A stretch of 64,000 bases of DNA, from the NCBI GenBank assembly GCA_944474755.1, contig OX104117.1:61929522-61993521 (forward strand), read 5' to 3'. Shown here piece after piece: positions 1-10,900 of this stretch. The number at the start of each line of letters is the position of its first letter. Position 1 is the stretch's first letter. The position numbers were made by a program, and so were the translations under genes. The DNA is from Limnoperna fortunei. Taxonomy: Eukaryota > Mollusca > Bivalvia > Mytilida > Modiolidae. A model generated the notes under the pieces. It saw nothing but the letters and a program-made list of their open reading frames with translations, had not been told where the DNA came from and searched no databases.

Positions 1-843
1 GCTAAATAGATATTTATGAAAACGTCGATAAAAGATAATAAAATAATATAATATTTTCATGGTTTCATTTTAAGTATCAACTCATCTGAATATAATATTA
101 ATACAAAACTTGCGTCATCAAGTTGCCTTAAAATATAATATCACAATTAGAACAAATATTGCTGCGAAAAGTCCTTAAATAATTAATATATTTAAATTAC
201 ATATACCTTGTTATTATAGAAACTCCTGTATTTTAGACGAACGGTATCGATTTCATTCAATATGTAGTTTATTCCAAATATGCTTATTTTTCAAAACCTA
301 AATTTAAACATATTTAAAGATTTGAATAAATATACTCAAAATGTCACAAAGAGACATTAATAAAATTCGAAAACAAAAGTTTATGTCTTCCTTTCATAAA
401 TATTCTTCTAATTTTTTATTCATTCAAATTATGATGCCTTAAAAATGTTCATGTAAAGAAGCTTTCCCAATTAACAAATGAAAGTTCTTTCAACATGTGC
501 ATGACATACTGGACAAAAAACTTCTCGTGTAGATGTGTGTTCAATTTAAATTACATTTTGGTGACAATTTGATGGCCACGCAGATGTTGTAAATCTTAAA
601 AATGTACTTTTTTGTATTAGAATCGTAAAAATATTATTATCTAAACAGCTTTGTTTCGGGGTCATAGTACAATTCTGACTAACCCAGTCCATGCATGTAT
701 TAAACTTTTATCATAGTGCTATTTTATATCGACATCACAATCATGTTCCTTTTTATCTTGAAAACACAAGTACTTTTATATAAAGTTTTGTTGGAAGGGT
801 ATGCTATTCTTATATGCAAGTCTTGAAACACAGGTGATTGGAA

Positions 844-1103
844 GGGGCCTCGGTGGGCGAGTGGTTAAGGTAGTTCGACTACTACACCTGGTCTGTCAAC
901 ACTGAGATTGCGGTTTCGATTTTCACTGCAGGCAGGGTGTACTCGACTCCAATTATAATTGACAAGGATTGCCAGTTTTCCCACCGCAGGTCCGGGGTTT
1001 TCTCCGGGTACTCCGGCTTCCTCCCAAATAAAAACTGGACGCCATGATATAGCTGAAAAATTGCTGAAATAGGCGTTAAACACCGCCAATCAAAAAAAAA
1101 CCC
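844..1103 (+). mobile_element. tRNA-derived SINE, near full length
   Basis: Head GGCCTCGGTGGGCGAGTGG resembles a class II tRNA A box; a B-box-like GGTTTCGATTTTC lies ~60 bp on. Body GGATTGCCAGTTTTC, CCATGATATAGCTGAAAAA and tail GGCGTTAAACACCGCC then A-run. Same family as nine other copies here. It lies ~450 bp upstream of the PKD2-A promoter. Confidence 0.85.
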
Positions 1104-1558
1104 CAGGTGATCGGATTTCTTTAGAAATTTATTACCTAATGCTGATAAATAAATAGTATTTTCGCCAAGAAGATTAACTTCTAAACACTATTTGTTCCAT
1201 AATTTCAACATTATTGCACCTATTGTGTTGTTTTGTCAATAAAAGGACCATGTAACTTTGTTTGAATTTAATTTACGAATTTTATCCTGAATAAATAGTC
1301 AGCTAATTTAACTTGATGCATATTTGTTGTGAAAGTTTACCCCTTACTTTACAAATATTACTATAGTCTACTTTGAAAACATGCATTTTTTATGTCAAAC
1401 AATATTTCCAATCAAAATTTGTTTCTGTGTGAATTTAATTTAAGGCAGAAATATCTAAATTCCTAGAACTTCTGTTTACAAGTTTAAAATTCACATTGGG
1501 TTACCGGAAAATGTCAATGATGTTCATCAATTATGCATTGCACTCGAATGGTATGGTG

Positions 1559-1572
1559 ATCACCTTGGTATC
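1559..1572 (+). promoter_or_regulatory. X-box-like near-palindrome upstream of PKD2-A TATA
   Basis: ATCACC-TT-GGTATC fits the RFX X-box pattern RYYRYY-N(1-3)-RRNRAC with one mismatch. A matching site sits at the same spacing (13 bp) from the TATA box of copy B. RFX sites commonly drive ciliary genes; assignment here is inference. Confidence 0.35.
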
Positions 1573-1585
1573 AGATATATTAAGG

Positions 1586-1591
1586 TATAAA
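1586..1591 (+). promoter_or_regulatory. TATA box of PKD2-A
   Basis: TATAAA inside GGTATAAATG. The block from about 1555 to 1646 is conserved with 32025-32116 upstream of copy B, with 57 bp from TATA to the first splice donor in both. Transcription would start near 1612-1620. Confidence 0.6.
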
Positions 1592-1613
1592 TGTAGATCA
1601 CGCAGCTGCAGAA

Positions 1614-1642
1614 CCGTAGAATATCACAAGGCAAATAATCGG
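1614..1642 (+). other. Noncoding first exon of PKD2-A (5'UTR), start approximate
   Basis: Short untranslated exon inferred between the TATA box and a strong donor GGGTAAGT (GT at 1643). The sequence GATCACGCAG...ATATCACAAGG parallels copy B. It would splice over a ~1.8-kb intron to 3414, after TTACAG. Confidence 0.5.
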
Positions 1643-3071
1643 GTAAGTTTCTTGTACCTTTTCTAACATATATTATAAAGTTGGACGTTCTGCGAAAACG
1701 TATTGCACTGTAACTTGTTTTTAAGAACCTAAAAGGAATATTTTTTAATTTGAAATATTATTTATCTAACAGAATAAATTATATAACTTTACATGATAGG
1801 GTAATCTTTTTCACTTATCTGAGTGAAATATTGTATCATATAATTTTGTTAAGTTTTTTTTTATTTGCGCTATGCTCACATATCAATTTTTGTTGACCAA
1901 AAACGTTTGTCTTTCGTCAAGGCCATAAGGACAGTTTTCACAAAGCTATCAAAATTTTTCTAATGATAAAAAATGTATTTTTTTTTCATTTTTAATACAA
2001 ACCAATTATTTTGACGATTTTCTTATGACAAACATAAACCCTAAAATAAATGAGTTATCTTCATAATTAGGCATTTAAAAAAAGCGAATGAAATACTAAA
2101 ATCTTGACAGTGGTCACGGATTATAATTTGATTCTTTTGACAATTTTTTAAAATGTTATTTTAAATTATAAAAAATGTCCAGCACTATAAATGCATATAG
2201 TTACTAAATTTGGATGAGACATACGGATAGTTCTCAATAAGTCCTTTACATAAATATAAACAGCCTAATTATATACATTGAAGAAGATTTGCTATAAGGA
2301 TTTTTTTATGTTAAAGCCACCATTTTTAATTCCAAACTTTTGATGAATTGCAGATCTGCTTACACAATCTTTTTAATATGGGAAAAACAATACAATTTGG
2401 TTTTGATTTTTTAATATCTAAAGACCAAGTGCATTTGTAACTATCTGTTTGACAATCAAGTAACTTTAAATACATGTGAACGTTCTTGATTTGAAACTAT
2501 AATAATAAAAATCCCGATATTATGACCTAGACGTTTTTTGTGATGAACAATATATTATCTAATACAGAGAGTTTATGCATAGGTACATACTAACATTAAA
2601 TTGTGTTCGGTCAAATTTACAAAGAAGAGACCATCGACAAAACATAAGGAATAACTTTTAGATTTACCTGAAATAACACTAATATTTAATTTGTATTTAA
2701 TTTGCCATTGTGAATATATAATATTTATATGTTATAGTCGTCAATTTACACACCTTTTTAACAGAAAACATGTTAGTATTATATTGAATATAGACAATTT
2801 ATAAGAAGTGTAAAACAATAAAACAATTAATTTTGAACATAAACCAGTAATTTCTTATCTCAGGATGCCACTTTAAATTTATCTGTTTAATTGATAATTG
2901 TGACATTCCTTTAACATAATTATCTTTGCTTTAAGAGAGTTCTATATGACTATCAAGCTGTGATGCATCCAATTGATACTTTAATGATCTTTCTATATAA
3001 TTCTAAAATCATTTAAAGCTTTTGTTATTGTGTTACCCAATTACAAATCACATATTAAAAGCATCTTGAAC

Positions 3072-3141
<70 letters not shown>
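3072..3141. repeat. (TAT)n microsatellite
   Basis: About 23 perfect trinucleotide units in the PKD2-A 5'UTR intron. Confidence 0.95.
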
Positions 3142-3413
3142 GATAGATTATGTTCATTCATTACTTCTATAACGTCAAACAATCTTATCCGTAAATTATA
3201 GCAAAAGTCTGTTTACTTTCAATACATTTTTAAAATAAAACTTTTCACAAACGGTTGATGTCATGCAATAATAATACAAAATAATAACAATTATAATTAT
3301 TATGATTGTCATTATTATTTCAAAGTAAAAAATTATTATTAATGTAAATATTTTATCATTGGCAAAAAGAGTCAACTTTTAAGGAGAAATTAAAATGTAA
3401 TCTCTAATTACAG

Positions 3414-3470
3414 TGATCAGTCGAAGCACAGTTTTTTGTTTTTCCAAAAGACTATAATTTTTTGACAAAC
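3414..3470 (+). other. PKD2-A 5'UTR part of exon carrying the start codon
   Basis: Begins after acceptor ATTACAG and ends at the first ATG. Copy B has the equivalent segment (33940-34015) after TTTACAG, and both share the stretch TTGTTTTTCCAA. Confidence 0.5.
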
Positions 3471-3714
3471 ATGAGCTCCAAGGCTTTGAATACTCAATCT
3501 AGAACAGCTTGGGAAGACTCCGGTATTGATGTTGATGGACATGCAAGGCCAGATAACCAATTCGACTTTTCTCCAAGAGTCAATCCTGATTTGCCTTTTG
3601 CAATAGAGAATAACATGTTTGAAGATAACGAAAAACCTATGAGTTCCAATAATGCAATGACTACTTCTCAAAAGAAAACCGGTTGTTGTAGTTATGTTAT
3701 CAGAGGACTTAGGT
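3471..3714 (+). CDS. PKD2: PKD2-A coding exon 1, cytosolic N-terminus
   Basis: 81 codons plus one base; donor GTAAGT at 3715. Shares SRTAW and [10 protein letters not shown] with copy B, and carries RVNP at residues 36-39, like the RVxP ciliary-targeting motif of vertebrate polycystin-2. An in-frame TTG nine bases upstream is not the start. Confidence 0.9.
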
Positions 3715-4889
3715 GTAAGTTTATTTGTTTGCCTTATTCAGAACTCTTTTTGTTCCTTTAAAGAAAATACAATATCTTTCACCATAAAAATAGTTGTCTG
3801 GTTATGATGAGCTGTTCTATTGAAACCTTGTAAAATTACACAAATATAATCAATTAAGGTGTTTCAGGACAGTTTTTATTACACAAATAGTCAGAATTCA
3901 AAATAGAAAATAGCTGTTTTAGAGCTTATACCGAGGATTGAGCACTGAAATTTCACATTTTAATATATTGTGCAGAGTAGAATATAAAAATGCCACAAAA
4001 TATTTGGGCAAATAATGTGAAGCAATTCGTATACTTTAGTGTCGTAAAGGCGTCCTGCTTCCACTCAATAAACAGTTTGGCATAAAAAGGCGACCTTACA
4101 CGGTCGCTTCTGTAACAAAAGAGCCTTTGTATGAGTAAATACAAGAACAACTTCTTATGATCCTGTATCATAACTGCTAACAATTCAAGCAGATGAGAAG
4201 GAAATATTTATTTTTAATAATGCCTTTTAATTACAAATAAAGAAAAACACGTTAAATGACACTAGTAAAAATAACTACATGTACATGCGTTTATTACTTT
4301 CAAACTGTATGTTATTATTGCATGTTATTTATCAACATAAGAGACAAAATACATGTATAGTTATATCCTCCTGTAATATATACACCTCGCCATAAGTTAG
4401 GCAACACCCTATTATTTTCCAGGGATTCATTTAAGATATTATATATTTTAATATTTTTACAAAAAAGACAATTTATTGAACATTAATGACAAATGAAACA
4501 TACAAACAACATGTTTACCGTCGCTTTACTTATTGTTTGATGACAAAAATGTTCAAAGCAAAGATATAAAAAAAACAGTGCAAATATAACTTTCATTAGT
4601 AAAAAAATAAGTTTGATTGCATACTTTATTTTTATAGTAAACACATCATCACAGGTCAAAGTGAGATGAACACTAAATCGTTAAGGAAAACAAGTCTTTT
4701 AGGCATGCTCGACTACCGTATGACAAACTGGTTTTGCTATTTAAAGATTTACCTGAGGAATTGATAAAAGTAACTTTCCCTTGCTCACATGATGGCTTTA
4801 GTACATTAATAACACAAAATTAATATTCATTTAGATTTGTGAAATTATAAAAAAAAAATTGTAGGTGTTGCTGAACTTATGGCGAGGTG

Positions 4890-4922
<33 letters not shown>

Positions 4923-7900
4923 ATAAATTTTTGTTTCTATTTCATTTGCATACTCGTACATCTGCATTTTAATTTTTTTTTATCTATATACAATTTTGCG
5001 AAAACAATACGAGACTTCAACATTTAAATTTTAATTAAAAATCATTGTAACATTTGATTTTCTGCTTTATAATGTCGGTTCTTAATTCGGATGTTACACT
5101 GTGCTATGAATCATAATAACAACAGTATGAATTTCTCATCATTTAAACTGAACTTTTTCAAAAACAAAAATATCTTTTCTTACAGCGTTATGGGCTACTC
5201 GACAGACAGAGGAGACGAAAGGAAACCGAGAACTATACGTGAAGACAACTCTGAGAGAACTGATCATCTACATAGTATTTCTGGTTATTCTCTGTGTAGG
5301 TTAGTATGGAACTTACAAATCATGAATGAAGTGTTTCTTATTCATGAATGCATTTAGTGCATCAAATTAAAAACAATTTTGTTTTGAATACATGCATAAA
5401 ACATGTAGCCATAATTAATATTACACCAAAATAACACAAAAATGTATTTCCTTTCAAAAGAAAATAATTTACAGGACAAAAGTGTTCAGAATAAAATTGT
5501 TGCTTAAAAATCGGTGAATGTAGTTTTTCAAAAGTTTTCAAATGTGCTGGTGTGTACTACTGCAGTTCATGGGTAAACGATTACATGAATGAATTAATAC
5601 TGATACTTGGTCAAAAACAGAGTAGTTCAGTGTACACACAGAGTTGACAGTACAGTTTCTGGCGACATATTGACATTTCAAATATTTTCTTTCTTTCTTC
5701 GTAATGATATTAAAATAATAAGGCGTCATTTAAATACTTTTGAAGCTGTACAAGCCTTAGGGATGCTTCAATATCAGTGCCCGTTCATGTCACAGTTGTA
5801 ATGTTTCTGTCGGCTTGCGTTTTTTATCAGTGGCCGTTCATGTCACAATTGTGATGTTTCTCTCAGTGACCGTTCATGTCATACAAGTGATGTTTCTATC
5901 AGTGACCGTTCATGTCACAATTGTGATGTTTCTCTCAGTGACCGTTCATGTCATACAAGTGATGTTTCTATCAGTGACCGTTCATGTCATACATGTGATG
6001 TTTCTATGAGTGGCCGTTCATGTCACAATTGTGATGTTTCTATCGGGATACTTGTTAAAGCATTGCAATACTTGTTAAAATCATCGCGATGGAAAAAACT
6101 TTATGCAAAAAGTATCGGCTTACTTTTAAAAATCATCGGCTTGCTGTTTTATCATTGGTCGTTCGTGTCACAATTGTGACGTTTCTAATGGCTTACATTT
6201 TTGTATCGCTATATGTTTTAAAACATCGTGATGAAAAAAAAATGTATGCATAGTGTAAAAAGTATCGGTTTTTTTTTCATAAAGCATCGTCTTGCTTTTT
6301 ACATCTACCTGACCGTTCGTGTCACATTGTGATGTTTATATCGGCTTGCTTTTTTCTATTGCTGTACTTATTAAAAAACATCGCGATACTTGTTAAAACC
6401 ATCATGATACTTTTTAAAAGCATCGCGATACTTTTGAAAAGCATCGCGATTGAGAAAACTGTATGCATAGTGTAATAAGTATTGGCTTACTTTTTTAAAA
6501 AATATCGATGCTTTTAATAAGTATCGCGATGCTTTTAACAATGTTTAACCCACAGCAATAATAAAAATTATTGATAATGATATTTCTAGCAACGTAGTAA
6601 TTGTGAATATATACATTTACAGTTACTTTTGGAATGACAAGTACTACAATGTATTACTATACCAAGGTGATGACTGATTTGTTCGTGGAAACACCAGCAA
6701 CGGAAAGAGATACTGACTCTTTCAAAAACATCGCCAATATCAACGACTTCTGGAAAGTAAGATTTTAAATTGTTGTTTTACTTTCATTTCATGGATAGTT
6801 AGGCAATAGAAAAAATAGACAGAATATTGATCAAAGTACCGAGGGAAAATTACTTCTGTTCTAATGTCCGACTACCATTGCTTTATTACTAAATCCTTAT
6901 GCATATTTATTTGCATATAACATAATAAGTACATTCAAATTGTACGATACTAATTTTCTTGTTAATCAAGGCAAGATACTTTTTGATTGCGCAAAGCTGC
7001 GTAAAAACATCAGATATCGTTGCTAGCACAGTATGCAGGTAATATATTTACGTATTTTTTAATCGAAGCTTTCGTATTCTGGGAAGCCTTGTTGTCAAAA
7101 ATTTCGTCACATTCTTTATTTTTTATGACTGAAAAACAACCACTGTTTCATTAATGTTTATCCACTGTAATATTAAGTCTTAGTCTCAAATGTGTTTTTT
7201 CAGTTACGATTTGGAATGGTTATGAAAACAATTTTAATTAGCTGAATATTCTTTACCTTTATGTGTCTAATAAGAAGACAATGGTTATACGGCAATAGAA
7301 CACCAGTTATTAAAGCAACAGGCAATAGAATATTTGAATGTTGTTAAAGTTTTAAGTGGTAAATATCTTATAAAATGATAATTACTTGACTATTAAGTCA
7401 TTAAATAAATCCCATATCACAGGCTGTTTTTACTCTGTATTTAATAAAATTATTTATTATTATTATAAACTTCTGATCTGCTTCAGCTGTTTGCTTTCCA
7501 ATTAAATATGTTTATTTATTTAGTTTATTTAAATAGTTATTATTTTGTTATGGTTGTTAATGAGCTGAAAGAATGTGGATGAAAGGTGAGCTACAAGTAT
7601 CAAAGTTTCTTTGAAACGAAACTGTCCCTGACCAACATTATCACGTTTGGGGCAACATGTTTTAACAGATTTACCAGTAGCCTAAGCTACATGTTAACTA
7701 TTTATAATAAAGAAGTTTCTTGAAAATAAAGACGTTTACCTAAAAGAAATTTTTTATCGACTCAACGCAAAGATAATACTATGTTAACCTATAGAATAAG
7801 CGAGGATTCGCAATCTAAAGGACATACACAATGATGAAAAGACGAACTAAGTATAAACAGTAAACGTGTCTCAAGGAACCATAAAAAAGTTTTCAAACAG

Positions 7901-10900
7901 TTAAGTATGAATTAGGTAGGAGCAAAATACTAAAGAAATGGCAATATACGTAATTCATTGCTCTTGGAAATAAATAAACATAAATCAAAATTGCAAATTG
8001 TAGTAGATCGCGAAGAGCTTAAATTGAAATATTGATTGCATGATAAAATTGAAGTGAGTTATAATAATTTATTTCATATCAGTAAAATTATGTTTGTTTT
8101 AATTGAATAAAACAAGGTCAGCTGGTATTAATTAATCTGCAGTAATTTGACATGAGGGCATTATCACGCCATGATAACGCCCACGGGCGTTATCACGTCG
8201 TGGTAATGCCCTCTCCAGTAACAAGCAACATCAAACTGTATATTTTTAATTTATCAAAATAAATATATATACATATACAACCAAAATGAGGAAAAAATGT
8301 CATAAAATTTAGAAAACTAACTGTGTATGCCTAAAAATACAAAACAATGATAATTCAAATCATACAGCAAGCAGTTACAAACAAATAATACAGTCTTAAA
8401 CATGGTTTTTTATCTTCGGTAAAATAAAAATAATAGTTGCTTATATAGCTGGCATTGTCATGATACTTGACAGCACTCGGGACAGTGATATTGCCTTTAA
8501 CATTGATAATGCACTCGCCTTTGGCTCGGACATTATCAATGTTCCGGCAATACCACTCTCCCTTGTACAGTCGAGATATCATGACAATCCCCTCTATATA
8601 AGCAACTATTGTATAAATATTGACCTCCAATTTTAACAGTTCTGTGAAAAAAACCAACCCTTTAAATAACAATAACGTTTCCGTGTAATATAATAATGCA
8701 TGTTTAAAGCCGAAATCTGCCAGCTTAAAACTTTATCTTCAAACACATCACAGAATTCTGTTCTGCAATAAAACTATCTAAACAAATATCCTCAACACCC
8801 TTTTACTGTTTTTGACTGTAGTAGCGCTAACCAGTAGATGTGCAACAAGTTCTTTGGATTTGTTGGTAATTAGAGAGAGTCACTTCTTTATTATCAACAT
8901 TTCCTATATTATCCACTTGTGTACAAGGGGACTAGAAAAGTCTGCTGTGTAGTGTAATTCAATGATAGATAAAGTTATAAAATTGCAATAAATCAAAGTA
9001 TCACTGATAGCGAAGATTATGACTTGACCTTTCTGATGAAATTCTACACAGACGTTAAGTAGTTAATTTTATTCAACATTTTAATTATGTGCCTTATGGC
9101 TATTGTAGAAACTGTTTAATGAATATTTGGAAATAATAAAGAAACTGACTCTTCATAAGTCATTATAATTGGGTTACTACAATAACCAATTACTTGATTG
9201 GTATATCATTTTGAAAAAGATTTGCAAATATAAATTTAATATAAGAGCAAAAATCGCATATTTTCCATGTAAATAGGCTTCCACAATAGTTTCTGTTTGT
9301 GATAAAACATATTTATTTTTTGCGAATGCATTAGAAATAGCCGTAGCTGTATTTATCTTCCATGTAAATTAATTATTATTGTTGTTTATTATAAATGACA
9401 ATATCATTTTAAAAAATTGTAAAAGTCTGAAATGGCCTGGATGCAAAGCAAGTTACCAAATGGGGAATGGTTTACCATTTCTTGCAATAAATTAAGGGGT
9501 ATGTGTCAAAAAATGTAGGAGAATTACACAAAAACTATACCATAACCTATCTGATATGCCGAACAAATTACTTAGTTCCAATGTCTAAAAAATGGGAAAA
9601 TATGTTTGGAATATTTCTGCTAAGTTTAAGTTGAAAGCTGTAGGATGTTGATTACACAAACTGGTACCTTTCTTCCTCGCTCGCCCGCACAGACTTTATC
9701 GGGTGTAGTGGATCATCTAGTTAGAGTTGCTTATCTCCTAGGGATAGTATGATACATATGTATACATGTAAATAATTAATTTGTAAACATATTTTCAAAA
9801 TAGCTGTGTCTTTTAACTAGTGTATTTAAAAACGACTGTTTTAAATCCCCGTTAACACTATTTTGAAAAGGGCTGTAGCATAATCACTATAACTATAACT
9901 ATAAATATTTAACTCAAAGTTTAACTCAGATTATCAACTCGAAGTGTAACTCAAATTCCAATGCGAAATTTATATTTAACTTAAAATCCAACTCGAACAT
10001 TTGTCGAAGTTTTACTCGATGATCCAATCCACCCAACTTCATGTTTTGCACTCTGTGTAACAGGCTATACATTTATCTCTGATCACTTTTACTTTACAAT
10101 AGTAATATTGGAAATTATCTTGAAAAATACGCAGCACTCAAACAGGCGTTGTTCTGTCTGACAGTTTGGTTCACTCTGATTACAGGGTTGTAAATGTGAC
10201 TTCCCTGTGAAACTGTCTGTTGTGACCACCCTCCTTTGATCTCCTGACCTCTCTCCATGAATAATCTTAAAAAACTGATTACCATAACTGAAAATTCTTT
10301 CTGAATAACCAGATTTACCAGACTTGTATGAATGGACACGTTATAAGCAACTTATCATCTTTGCTCTACTTTTCAAGATACTTAAGGAACTTCTTCCCAG
10401 ATAAAACACTCTTAGTCTTTACAATGGCCTTTCTACCCTTCTCCTATGTAAGAAGGTCAAAATAGCCTTCCTTCTTTTATTATTGAATGCAAAGCCGACT
10501 TCCCTGAAGTAAGTAAAATAGCCCTTTGAACAAAATTGATAACATATTATTTGTCCTTCTAATACGCTCTTCAGACCACCAACCAGATATGGTCGATAGC
10601 AATCTGAAGTTCCGAGTTGGTTATTCACCCTGCCAGCCTCAAGCTTGCCATTTTATTTTGCCACTGAAATAGTTTCTATTGAAAACCTACCAACCTCAAG
10701 ACCTTGTTATGGTCTGAATAAGGAATAAGCCAGTTTTTTTCTTATATATTATCTTGATTTTTTTAACACCTATAGCATATTTTACCATGTACACTTGAAT
10801 AAAAACTAGAATGATTCGGTTCAGTAACCTTTCGCTTGGATGACTTTCCGGAAATTTTTGTCCGTTCCCGTTTCTTCGTTGTTATGGTAGTAATATGAGG

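Noticed and set aside
844..930. Possible tRNA gene
   Set aside because: A- and B-box-like sequences belong to a SINE head; no cloverleaf can be closed and the family body follows directly.
5815..6009. 64-codon frame of repeated [10 protein letters not shown] units
   Set aside because: Product of a 36-bp minisatellite (period divisible by three) inside an intron; not a gene.
5775..6050. Possible CRISPR array
   Set aside because: 36-bp units are contiguous without unique spacers, in a eukaryotic intron.
8355..8672. 105-codon minus-strand frame
   Set aside because: Lies across the foldback hairpin in PKD2-A intron 3; the frame follows from the repeat, with no protein similarity.
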